Below are positions 12,601-22,299 of a stretch of 64,000 bases of DNA, piece after piece (within the stretch, counting starts at the first letter, position 1; each line of letters opens with the position of its first letter). Source of the DNA: Siphonodentalium dalli (Eukaryota > Mollusca > Scaphopoda > Gadilida > Siphonodentaliidae); the NCBI GenBank assembly GCA_032622095.1, contig CP136066.1, positions 169,208,664 to 169,272,663 on the forward strand, given 5' to 3'. Position numbers and translations under genes: made by a program. The notes under the pieces are model-generated. The model searched no databases, was not told the origin of the DNA, and saw nothing but the letters and a program-made list of their open reading frames with translations.

Positions 12601-14998
12601 TAATTCTTCAACTAAAAATGGCTGCTCGAAATATTAGAAACGCCGCCTGCGAATATGCCCTCTGGCGGAGTGTCTGTCAGATAACAAGGGGGGGGGGGCG
12701 TAATTTGGTTTATCCTAAATGCGATATCAGTTCCACGCTATAGGCACTATTTACGACATAGCTACTATATCACCCCAATAACCTACAGGTGTTACACAGA
12801 TAGGCACTATAGCTACAATAGGCACTATATAGTAGCTATAAGGACCCCGATTTTTGTGAGTGTATATCCTGCAAAAATAAGATTGCCCTGATTTAATTCA
12901 ATCTCTAAGAAAAATGTGAGGAAATCATGCAAGGCTTGTTTGATATAGTCACACAAGGTGCACTGATCAAACTTCTGAAGTAGCCCAACACCACGAATGA
13001 GGATTTATTAACACGAAGAAGTTAATATCAATCAGGGTTTTGCACCATTTCCGTGAATATAAAATTCCAAGAGTTGATCAATTCTCATAATCAATATCGA
13101 AACAATAGAATCGCTGCTAAATAAAGACATATCCACATATTTAAAGGAAAATCAGATACACAATGCAATTTATCAAAGCCATGGTAGTTTGAAGCCTATG
13201 ATCAGTAAAGTGCTGTTTAATAGACCTGTAATTTAGTAAACCTGCAAGCTGGTCAACCCACATACCAAATTTCATTATATCCAGTTGAGACTATTTTTGG
13301 AAACCAAAAGCGATCGTACGGATGGATGGACAGACCAATAACATGTGTACCATTGTTTTAAAATGGGCGTATTATGTCTTACCTCTTTCATTTCAATGAT
13401 GGAGTAAAAGGCTTTAGTAACTTTGCCACGGTCAAACCTCACTTCAACCTCAACAAGTTTGATGACTTTGGAGAGTTTAGATTGAAAATATATTAATTGT
13501 ACGTTCCATACGGAGTTTTTAAATATGGAACAGCAATAACACTGTACTTCTAGGAACAAACGTGTAATAAACAAGCTTTGTACATCAACAAAGTTACTGG
13601 AAACTTGGATATGTGTGATTAGGCCTAAGTAATACCTTCATACTCACAGAAAAATCCTGTTTGCTATATTGCTCCACTGCAACAGCAAATTTCTCCAGGT
13701 TTTCCTCCATGGATGTGAGGTTTTCCTCCCCAAACCGTACAGCGAAGGCATGTAGGACCTGACAATTATCATGCAAATAAATTCAATTAAACAGCTGAAT
13801 TTTTAATTCATTATGACAGTCTTAAAATTTTGGATAGCACAGGCATGTACCGGGTATCAAATGATTCAATTATTTGATGCTTGGGTTTAAACTGTCTTTC
13901 TGTAGACATACAAACTACAAAATTTCGATGGAAATCCTTTAAAAGTATGTATCAACCATTATTACCAAAAACCAACAAGAGAAATAACTGGTATTGCACT
14001 TATTTTACTTATGCGTTCTAAAAGATAGATTCCTAAAATGTTGTAATGTTCTAAAAATAGCAACATGTTCTGTCCAGGTGCATAGAAAATAATATAAGAA
14101 ATAATTGTTTCCTAGTGACAGAGGCTCGTGTTGATGATTTTCTAAGACTAGCAATTAATAGTTTATACATAGATACATGAAATTCAGGGAAGAGATCGAT
14201 ACAACATCTTAAATAGAATTTTTGAATTCTTCTGGATGTTGTAATGTTCTCAAAATAGCAACATGTTCTGTCCAGGTGCATAGAAAATAATATAAGAAAT
14301 AATTGTTGCCTAGTGACAGAAGTTCGTGTTGCTGATTCTCTAAGACTAGCAATTCATATGTCAACAGCATTGCCCACCGTGAATGCTAACCGTGCCTTTA
14401 AGTTCTCTGCAAGTAATATTGTGAACAGAATATTGCTATATTTTAACTAAAACTTACCTCCTTCAATTCAATTATGGACGAGAACGACCTTGGTACTTTC
14501 TCTCCACGTCCCTGTTGATATTGGACCTCCCTTTCCACATACTTATAACTTTGCAAATGTCACCATCTAAAGAAATCAATTCACATGATGGAACAAATGA
14601 TCCATGACAAATATTATACAGGTAAATGTGATTGATCAGCAAACATTCATTAGTAGCACACCCACCGCGAATACTGACAGTGCCTTTATATACATACCCA
14701 ATTCAATTTGGCACCAAATTAGCAAAAATTTGGTAAATACATTTTTCAATTACCAATTAATATTCAGCAATAAAGGTCTAAGCAGACGGCGACTCAAGTG
14801 ATATGACTTCTGTGCGTCAACGCTCGTTCATGTACATTAATATTGTATGAGGCTTTTATGGGCAAAGGATCCAGTTACTAATTAACTAACCTGTCCATCC
14901 TTTTTAGCAACATCTGTATCAGCAATATTGAATGTTTTCAAATTTGATATGACCTCTGCCAATCTGTTGTCAAACTGTGCAGAGAATGCAGACATAAT
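9646..14998 (-). CDS. Predicted chimeric gene: SAM-like exons of unit 2 joined to exon A of unit 1
   Basis: Exons B2 14891-14998, C2 14458-14541, D2 13644-13758, E2 13383-13465, F2 12489-12624, G2 12142-12248 and H2 11668-11776 are open, with splice signals like those of unit 1. H2 ends in phase 1 (AATG|GTATTT). The next downstream acceptor in the same phase is that of A1 (10139-10792), followed by A'1 with its stop. Splicing across the duplication junction would give a SAM-like N-terminal part of roughly 250 residues fused in frame to about 235 residues of KDZ-like transposase C-terminus. The join is inferred; it needs transcript evidence. Alternatively, H2 is not used this way and the unit is inert. 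Confidence 0.35.
10139..10792 (-). CDS. Exon A, unit 1: KDZ/HMGXB3-like transposase C-terminal region
   Basis: One 654-nt exon with acceptor CTTTTGCAG|GT and donor ATAG|GTAAAT, fully open. It reads GGWLTCTCPHLVVYGLKVLL, then RAEG, a segment with ISDMPH, then NEQLHSKIGEHHHYLDSMG followed by NHAFMLRLVLNFHN. From memory this order (GGWL..CPH.VVYGLK.LLRAE, then SD.PH, then (N/T)EQL.S) is characteristic of KDZ (Kyakuja-Dileera-Zisupton) transposases and the derived animal protein HMGXB3. The Asp of SDMPH and the Glu of NEQ are candidates for acidic catalytic residues; that is inference. A proven active transposase would need the rest of the protein, which lies only beside unit 3. Confidence 0.6.
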
Positions 14999-15232
14999 CT
15001 GAAAGAATCAAATTGAAGATCAATCATCTTACTAAAACCATATTTGTTGAGGAATAAGTCTGATTTGACCGTAAATTCAAAGCAAATTGGATCAGAGATG
15101 CGAGGTCGAGTTGCAGTTCACGAAAAACATAGGGTTGGATTGAAAACTCTACCAAATACAAACAAACTGAAATATTTAAAATTTAAAGACATATATAATG
15201 GACTTGTTTGGGTGGATGAAAGTGATAAGTTG

Positions 15233-15282
15233 TTACTCAAGAGCTATGCCAACTGGAAGAATGTAGCATTCTTCTAACATTG
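15233..15282 (-). CDS. Terminal exon A', unit 2
   Basis: Same 50-nt terminal coding exon as in unit 1, with one residue change (AMLEECYILPVGIALE, then TAA). Acceptor TTTTCAG is retained. Confidence 0.45.
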
Positions 15283-18200
15283 CTGAAAACCTGAAGCTTT
15301 GTTAGTTTTTTTTACATTGGTTTAAGCTGATCGACGCATGAACCATATATTATAGCCACTTGGAAAAATGAAAATAGACAGAGACAATAACACAGTTGGC
15401 AATCACAAATCGAACCTCAAACTGTTTGCAGTAATATGAAGATAGGTCTAGAATAATGGTGTATAAACAAATTTTAGCATTTAGCCGAAGCCTATATATG
15501 ACTTGCACAGCAACTATAGCAAATATATGTATAAAATTATAACATAAATATAACACTAATTATAGACCAAAACAAATTTCACCTGGCACATTGTCAAATC
15601 CAAACATGCTAAATACATGTAGTTAACATTATATTTAATGTTTGTCCGTGCCCTGTATACAGAAATACATGTCAAATTCAAATTAATAAGAATTAATAAG
15701 CCTTCAGACATCAAAGAAATTTACCTATTTCTACTCCACCAATCACCACTCGTCCGAGGACATCAAAGCATGGCTTCGCCTTACTAACTTGTGTTGCAAC
15801 TTCCCAATGTTTAGTATTGGTCTTTACATTGTGGAAGTTCAACACCAGTCTGAGCAAAAATGCATGGTTTGCTGGACCCATGCTGTCCAGATAATGGTGG
15901 TGTTCGCCGATTTTACTGTGCAGCTGTTCATTTGTTTGATAATTAACCACACTACCAAGTTCTTTTACACAAGATAAAAATCGCAGAACTTTATCTGGTG
16001 CTTTTGGGTTATCCTGGTGAAAAACATCAACAGCACAGAAATGTTCATCCCTTCCAGTAACTGGATTTCCTTCCTCATAAACTGTAGAGGATACTCCTGC
16101 ACAAAGCCAGGGGAAGGATGCCTGAAGATTACCTGATGCCACATTGATTATGTTTTCTGGATTGCTCTCAAAAAATCTTCCATCATTAGGGTTAAACAGA
16201 CCAGGAAATCTCTTGTTACCATGTCTTGATATCAGATGTGGCATGTCGCTTATCATGAGGTTTGGCTGATACTTAAAACATTTCAACAAATCCACATGAT
16301 TGCGAAATCCTTCGGCTCGTAACAATACTTTCAAACCATAAACCACTAAATGTGGACAAGTACAAGTCAACCAACCACCTGCAAAAGAAGGGAAAATTGG
16401 AAAGATAAAAATGCGCAAACAAATCTTACTGACCATGATATTGACAAAGTGAAATAAATAGAGGATATATATGTTTTTGAGTGGATTCTGAAAATTATGA
16501 CATGAGTGAGCGAGATAAATATTTATAATTTGTTTTGTTCACAAATCTAATATTACAATATCTAGTTCGCTAGATATTCTTTTATTATACGAATTCCAAA
16601 GAAATTCGCCATTTATGATGATAAATGTCCTCACAATCGCCTTCAATCAATGTATCAAATGCAATAGCGGATCACTGCCTGTTCACTGCACCATCCAAAT
16701 ACCAGAAAATTTAAGTTCCCGGATTCTTTATAGTCATTTATTTCCTCCATAATTATGTTCAATTTCAATATATATAACTATAATAATAATATTAAAGGAT
16801 AACTACTGATTCGCGAGAATTTTTAAATAGTCATGTACATGACACAATGGACACTAGTGTTAAAGTGATAACTTCTATTTATGAAGATTTAATATAACCG
16901 CCATTTGTTTGAAAAATCACCATTGAGAGTATAATAAAAACAAATACCTCGACTGACATTATTTGGATTATTATGTAGAATACAATTATATAGAACTATT
17001 TTCTCACACTATCGCATGCAATCATATGTAACTTGCACCTATTAACATGAAATATTGAATAGACATTGAGATCGCAATGCAATCTTTTAACAAAATGAGT
17101 CATGGACCACTAAAGAATATAGTTTATATTTTGGACTTCATATAATTCTCACCCATATCATGACGAAAGTTTGAAATATGGCCAGAATCATAGAAAAACA
17201 TTTTGGATAATGTTGATCAAATAAATAATAAACAGCAAGGAGTTGTAAAATACCATTCGATATCTGTATGCTATTGACCAGAATGCTTTCTCTGTCTGCC
17301 AGAATATAGATGGCCTTTACTGCCTCATCACAGAAAACTGCCAATCTTGGTGGATCCAACTCCTTGGATTGCAGATTTGCGGTAACCTCGGAATCTGGTA
17401 CACTCTTAAAAATATAGCTGCTATATAGTACCTATATAGGTACTATCCTTGCCACTGGGCTATATGCTATAGCTACTATAACGTACCTAATAAGGTATTA
17501 TATAGTGCCTAACTTTGGGTACTATATAGTACCTATATGATATAGCTACTATAAACTACCTAATTAGATATTATATGGTACCTAATTAGCTACTATAGAG
17601 TAGCTATACAGCAATTAGGTATTATATAGTCCCTAACTTTAGGTAATATATAGCTTGCTTTATTCAATATTTTATAACGGAGGTCTGATAAACTCATCTT
17701 CACTGACTCATCCACATTTGCAGAACTCTGATTGTTCGTCTCTGCTAAGAGCTGAAAAGAAGAATATAAAAAGTTCAATAAAGTTCAATCAATTTTTTAA
17801 TTCAAGTGTCAATGTTCTGGAACTCAACTTTGTGGAATGAGAACATACTAATTCGCTGGTTAATTTGAAAACAAAATTAACAAGAGGTTGGATTATTATT
17901 GAAGTAATGGTGATGGTGTGTGTGTATTTATCTTTTGATTTTGATATGATAATAATTTACAACAAATGTGGTGCTAATACTAACCTCTAAATGCCGATTT
18001 TAATTCAGACAATCCCGCGTCGTTCAGCCATTTCGCAACAGCATCTTCCGTCCAAAGTTCAACAGAGTCATTGGAAGCGTCCACCTTTCTTTGTCTTAAT
18101 TCTTCGACTAAAAATGGCTGCTCGAAATATTAGAAACGCCGCCTGCGAATATGCCCTCTGGCGGAGTGTCTGTCAAATAACAGGGGGGGGGGGCGTAATT

Positions 18201-20518
18201 TGGTTTATCCTAAATGCGATATCAGTTCCACGCTATAGGCACTATTTACGACATAGCTACTATATCACCCCAATAACCTACAGGTGTTACACAGATAGGC
18301 ACTATAGCTACAATAGGCACTATATAGTAGCTATAAGGACCCCGATTTTTGTGAGTGTATATCCTGCAAAAATAAGATTGCCCTGATTTAATTCAATCTC
18401 TAAGAAAAATGTGAGGAAATCATGCAAGGCTTGTTAAATATAGTCACACAAGGTGCACTGATCAAACTTCTGAAGTAGCCCAACACCATGAATGAGGATT
18501 TATTAACACGAAGAAGTTAATATCAATCAGGGTTTTGCACCATTTCCGTGAATATAAAATTCCAAGAGTTTATCAATTCTCATAATCAATATCGAAACAA
18601 TAGAATCGCTGCTAAATAAAGACATATCCACATATTTAAAGGAAAATCAGATACACAATGCAATTTATCAAAGCCATGGTAGTTTGAAGCCTATGATCAG
18701 TAAAGTGCTGTTTAATAGACCTGTAATTTAGTAAACCTGCAAGCTGGTCAACCCACATACCAAATTTCATTATATTCAGTTGAGACTATTTTTGGAAACC
18801 AAAAGCGATCGTACGGATGGATGGACAGACCAATAACATGTGTCCCATTGTTTTAAAATGGGCGTATTATGTCTTACCTCTTTCATTTCAATGATGGAGG
18901 AAAAGGCTTTAGTAACTTTGCCACGGTCAAACCTCACTTCAACCTCAACAAGTTTGATGACTTTGGAGAGTTTAGATTGAAAATATATTAATTGTACGTT
19001 CCATACGGATTTTTTAAATATGGAACAGCAATAACACTGTACATCTAGGAACAAGCGTGTAATAAACAAGCTTTGTACATCAACAAAGTTAGTGGAAACT
19101 TGGATATGTGTGAGTAGGCCTAAATAATACCTTCATACTCACAGAAAAATCCTGTTTGCTATATTGCTCCACTGCAACAGCAAATTTCTCCAGGTTTTCT
19201 TCCATGGATGTGAGGTTTTCCTCCCCAAACCGTACAGCGAAGGCATGTAGGACCTGACAATTATCATGCAAATAAATTCAATTAAACAGCTGAATTTTTA
19301 ATTCATTATGACAGTCTTAAAATTTTGGATAGCACAGGCATGTACCGGGTATCAAATGATTCAATTATTTGATGCTTGGGTTTAAACTGTCTTTCTGTAG
19401 ACATACAAACTACAAAATTTCGATGGACATCCTTTAAAAGTATGTATCAACCATTATTACCAAAAACCAACAAGATAAATAACTGGTATTGCACTTATTT
19501 TACTTATGCGTTCTAAAAGATAGATTCCTAAAATGTTGTAATGTTCTAAAAATAGCAACATGTTCTGTCCAGGTGCATAGAAAATAATATAAGAAATAAT
19601 TGTTTCCTAGTGACAGAGGCTCGTGTTGATGATTTTCTAAGACTAGCAATTAATAGTTTATACATAGATACATGACATTCAGGGAAGAGATCGATACAAC
19701 ATCTTAAATAAAATTTTTGAATTCTTCTGGATGTTGTAATGTTCTCAAAATAGCAACATGTTCTGTCCAGGTGCATAGAAAATAATATAAGAAATAATTG
19801 TTGCCTAGTGACAGAAGTTCGTGTTGCTGATTCTCTAAGACTAGCAATTCATATGTCAACAGCATTGCCCACCGTGAATGCTAACCGTGCATTTAATTTC
19901 TCTGCAAGTAATATTGTGAACAGAATATTGCTATATTTTAACTAAAACTTACCTCCTTCAATTCAATTATGGGCGAGAACGACCTTGGTACTTTCTCTCC
20001 ACGTCCCTGTTGATATTGGACCTCACTTTCCACATATTTATGACTTTGCACATGTCACCATCTAAAGAAATCAATGTCAATCAGATTCACATGATGGAAC
20101 AAATGATCCATGACAAATATTATACAGGTAAATGTGATTGAGCAGCAAACATTATTTAGGTACATTTTCCTTAGTAGCACACCCACCGCGAATACTGACA
20201 GTGCCTTTATATACATACCCAATTCAATTTGGCACCAAATTAGCAAACATTCGGTAAATACATTTTTCAATTACAATTAATATTCAGCAATAAAGGTCTA
20301 AGCAGACGGCGACTCAAGTGATATGACTTCTGTGCGTCAACGCTCGTTCATGGGCATTAGTATTGTATGAGCCTTTTAGGGGCAAAGGATCCAGTTACTA
20401 ATTAACTAACCTGTCCATCCTTTTTAGCAACATCTGTAACAGCAATATTGAATGTTTTCAAATTTGATATGACCTCTGCCAATCTGTTGTCAAACTGTGC
20501 AGAGAATGCAGACATAAT
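15233..20518 (-). CDS. Predicted chimeric gene: SAM-like exons of unit 3 joined to exon A of unit 2
   Basis: Exons B3 20411-20518, C3 19953-20036, D3 19139-19253, E3 18878-18960, F3 17985-18120, G3 17638-17744 and H3 17254-17362 are open. H3 ends in phase 1 and could splice across the unit 3/unit 2 junction to A2 (15725-16378) and A'2 (15233-15282), as proposed for units 2 and 1. One flaw: the acceptor AG that keeps phase for exon C in units 1 and 2 (CATAAG) reads CATAAA here. C3 therefore lacks that site and would need another acceptor or be skipped, so this copy may be losing function. Confidence 0.3.
15725..16378 (-). CDS. Exon A, unit 2: KDZ/HMGXB3-like transposase C-terminal region
   Basis: Open 654-nt exon nearly identical to A of unit 1, with the same acceptor and donor. 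Differences are scattered substitutions, for example Ser for Gly in FFE(S/G)NPENI and Leu for Met in NHAF(L/M)LRL. The SDMPH and NEQLHS motifs are retained. Confidence 0.6.
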
Positions 20519-20716
20519 CTGAAAGAATCAAATTGAAGATCAATCATCTTACTAAAACTATTTGTTGAGGAATAAGTCTGATTTGACTGTAAATTCAAAG
20601 CAAATTTAAAAATTGGATCAGAGATGCGAGGTCGAGTTGCAGTTCACGAAAAACATAGGGTTGGATTGAAAATGCCAAACTCGACCAAATACAAACAAAC
20701 TGAAATATTTAAAATT

Positions 20717-20723
20717 TAAAGAC
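20717..20723. repeat. Target-site duplication of the LINE, left
   Basis: TAAAGAC is repeated at 25193-25199. Units 1 and 2 have the single uninterrupted site (TTTAAAGACATATATAATGG). Confidence 0.85.
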
Positions 20724-20724
20724 G

Positions 20725-20732
20725 TGACGTCA
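20725..20732 (+). promoter_or_regulatory. CRE-type palindrome at the LINE 5' end
   Basis: TGACGTCA begins at the second base of the element. LINEs need an internal promoter, and a CREB/ATF-type site here is a plausible part of it. The role is inferred only. Confidence 0.35.
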
Positions 20733-20968
20733 TCGCATGACAACGACGTTTTAAATATTTATGCAAAAATTTGCAAATTATTTCTGTATTTTGACGTATT
20801 TCCAAAACAATGAAGGATATGGAGTGATCCAGCAATATACTATCTCGTCGCGGATAATATATATGTGAACTTTCTGAAACATATAGTAATATATTCGGAG
20901 AAAGAATATAATTACATTGACGTCGCCTTACTTCGAGGGTGTGTGGCTGTTCTCAACCCGTTTGCAAG

Positions 20969-22288
20969 ATGCCGGGTTGCGAAGATTGTGGTACTGGAAC
21001 TAAGGTGAAATTCACACAAGGTGACCTATACTTGTGTACGCCATGTGAACGGAAAAGATTCAGTCTTTCATCGAGTGGTGGGAAAGAAGTGAAACAGGCG
21101 GAAGTTCGCAAAGATAAAGGTAACGTAGTTGCAGTGGATGCCAACGAATCAAAGCCAATTGTGATTAATGAACTCTTGTGCTTCTTGGTGAACAAGTTCG
21201 TGAAATTAACAACTGAGATGATGATAAAACTATGTTCTGAAACTTTTGATGAATCGGAAGTTGAACAGGCGAAACTGCTGTTGTTTGATTTGGCGAATAG
21301 TAACAATTCAAGATTCATAAAACGCAAAGGACCAGATAAAACCGTGAATAACTTGAGGGACATGCTTGCTTTGCTGCATGAAATAGATTTGGAGGATTTG
21401 CCGCTTTTCGTAGCATATGATTTGGGAAAATTGCCACCCATCGATATCGATCATGTGGATATCACAACATTATCGCGAGATATATCAAGCGTTAAAACAC
21501 AAATTAAAGACATGAGGAGTGTGATCAGTGCTGATGTCTGTGAAGATATAAAGAAAAATGCGTTAGCGGAAATAAAGGACGATTTTGTAAGATCGATGAA
21601 AAAGGACTTGATAGCCGAAATAGGTAAAGCCGTGAAATCAGCGACAATGAACATGATGTCAACTGAACAAGTATTACCAACTCTATCGGCGAAGGTGCCA
21701 ATTCGCAAAGCCAACAACGATCAGAACGTCCCAGCTCGTCAACTTAGGGACGAATATTCTGCTCCGCCTCGACAAAATAACATGGCGGAATATGAGCAGA
21801 TATCTCCACGCATACCAAACGTAGATGCTCGTAATTATATGCCAACATATGCTGAGACACTAAATGGCATGAGGAACAAACAACCTAACAGACCGGATAT
21901 TTATGGAAATAATGAATTTCAAACAGTGCAACGAAAAAAGAACAAGAAACCTCCTGTTATTGGGACATCGAGCAATTCGACATTAAAGACCGTGAATACC
22001 AGTCCTCCCGGCTTGATATTCGTGTCGAGACTTGCACCTGGAACAGCTGAGAAAGAGGTGACAAGTTACGTGAATGACACATTCAACACGTCCGTTGTGA
22101 AATGTGTCAAATTGGACACCAAATATGACACATATTCATCCTTCAAACTTGAAGTTGTAGACCGCGAAGTAATGAAGATGATATTAGACGCTAAGTTATG
22201 GCCCAAGAATACCCTAGTTCGGCCTTTTTTTGAGCGGAAATTTGGTGGCAGAAGCTGGGAACATGCCACAACAGAACCGTGGGCATAA
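20969..22288 (+). CDS. LINE ORF1 protein: zinc-binding N-terminus and RRM-like C-terminal part
   Basis: 439 codons from the first ATG in the open frame (the frame is open slightly further upstream from a GTG). The N-terminus has four cysteines spaced C-x2-C and C-x2-C (residues 4, 7, 23, 26), like a small zinc finger. The middle is charged and probably coiled-coil (about 60-220), followed by a Pro/Asn/Gln-rich linker. From about residue 345 the pattern GLIFVSRLAPGTAEKEV...YSSFKLEVV...WPKNTLVRPF looks like the RRM-like fold of LINE ORF1 proteins. The likely role is RNA binding and particle formation with the LINE transcript. It ends 11 nt before the ORF2 ATG. No stop or frameshift. Confidence 0.8.
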   Translation: MPGCEDCGTGTKVKFTQGDLYLCTPCERKRFSLSSSGGKEVKQAEVRKDKGNVVAVDANESKPIVINELLCFLVNKFVKLTTEMMIKLCSETFDESEVEQAKLLLFDLANSNNSRFIKRKGPDKTVNNLRDMLALLHEIDLEDLPLFVAYDLGKLPPIDIDHVDITTLSRDISSVKTQIKDMRSVISADVCEDIKKNALAEIKDDFVRSMKKDLIAEIGKAVKSATMNMMSTEQVLPTLSAKVPIRKANNDQNVPARQLRDEYSAPPRQNNMAEYEQISPRIPNVDARNYMPTYAETLNGMRNKQPNRPDIYGNNEFQTVQRKKNKKPPVIGTSSNSTLKTVNTSPPGLIFVSRLAPGTAEKEVTSYVNDTFNTSVVKCVKLDTKYDTYSSFKLEVVDREVMKMILDAKLWPKNTLVRPFFERKFGGRSWEHATTEPWA

Positions 22289-22299
22289 TAAGACACACT

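Larger units (their letters stand above)
11544..17129 (-). repeat. Triplicated exon block, unit 2
   Basis: Second copy of the block, 5586 bp, with all exons A-H open. Exon F has Val where unit 1 has Met (RKVDAS versus RKMDAS), showing that the Met in F of unit 1 is not a start codon. It contains the undisturbed target site of the TTAA element that sits in unit 3 (TATATTTAATGTTTG near 15637). Confidence 0.95.

Noticed and set aside
14051-14281. 76-codon minus-strand ORF with a repeated MHLDRTCCYFEN start
   Set aside because: Created by the internal 200-bp duplication in an intron; in unit 1 the frame is not open.
18776-19069. 97-codon ORF in unit 3 (and its unit 2 equivalent)
   Set aside because: Exon E read through into intron sequence; unit 1 has a 2-bp difference at the border that breaks it.
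20953-21717. Minus-strand ORFs opposite the LINE
   Set aside because: Antisense shadows of LINE ORF1.
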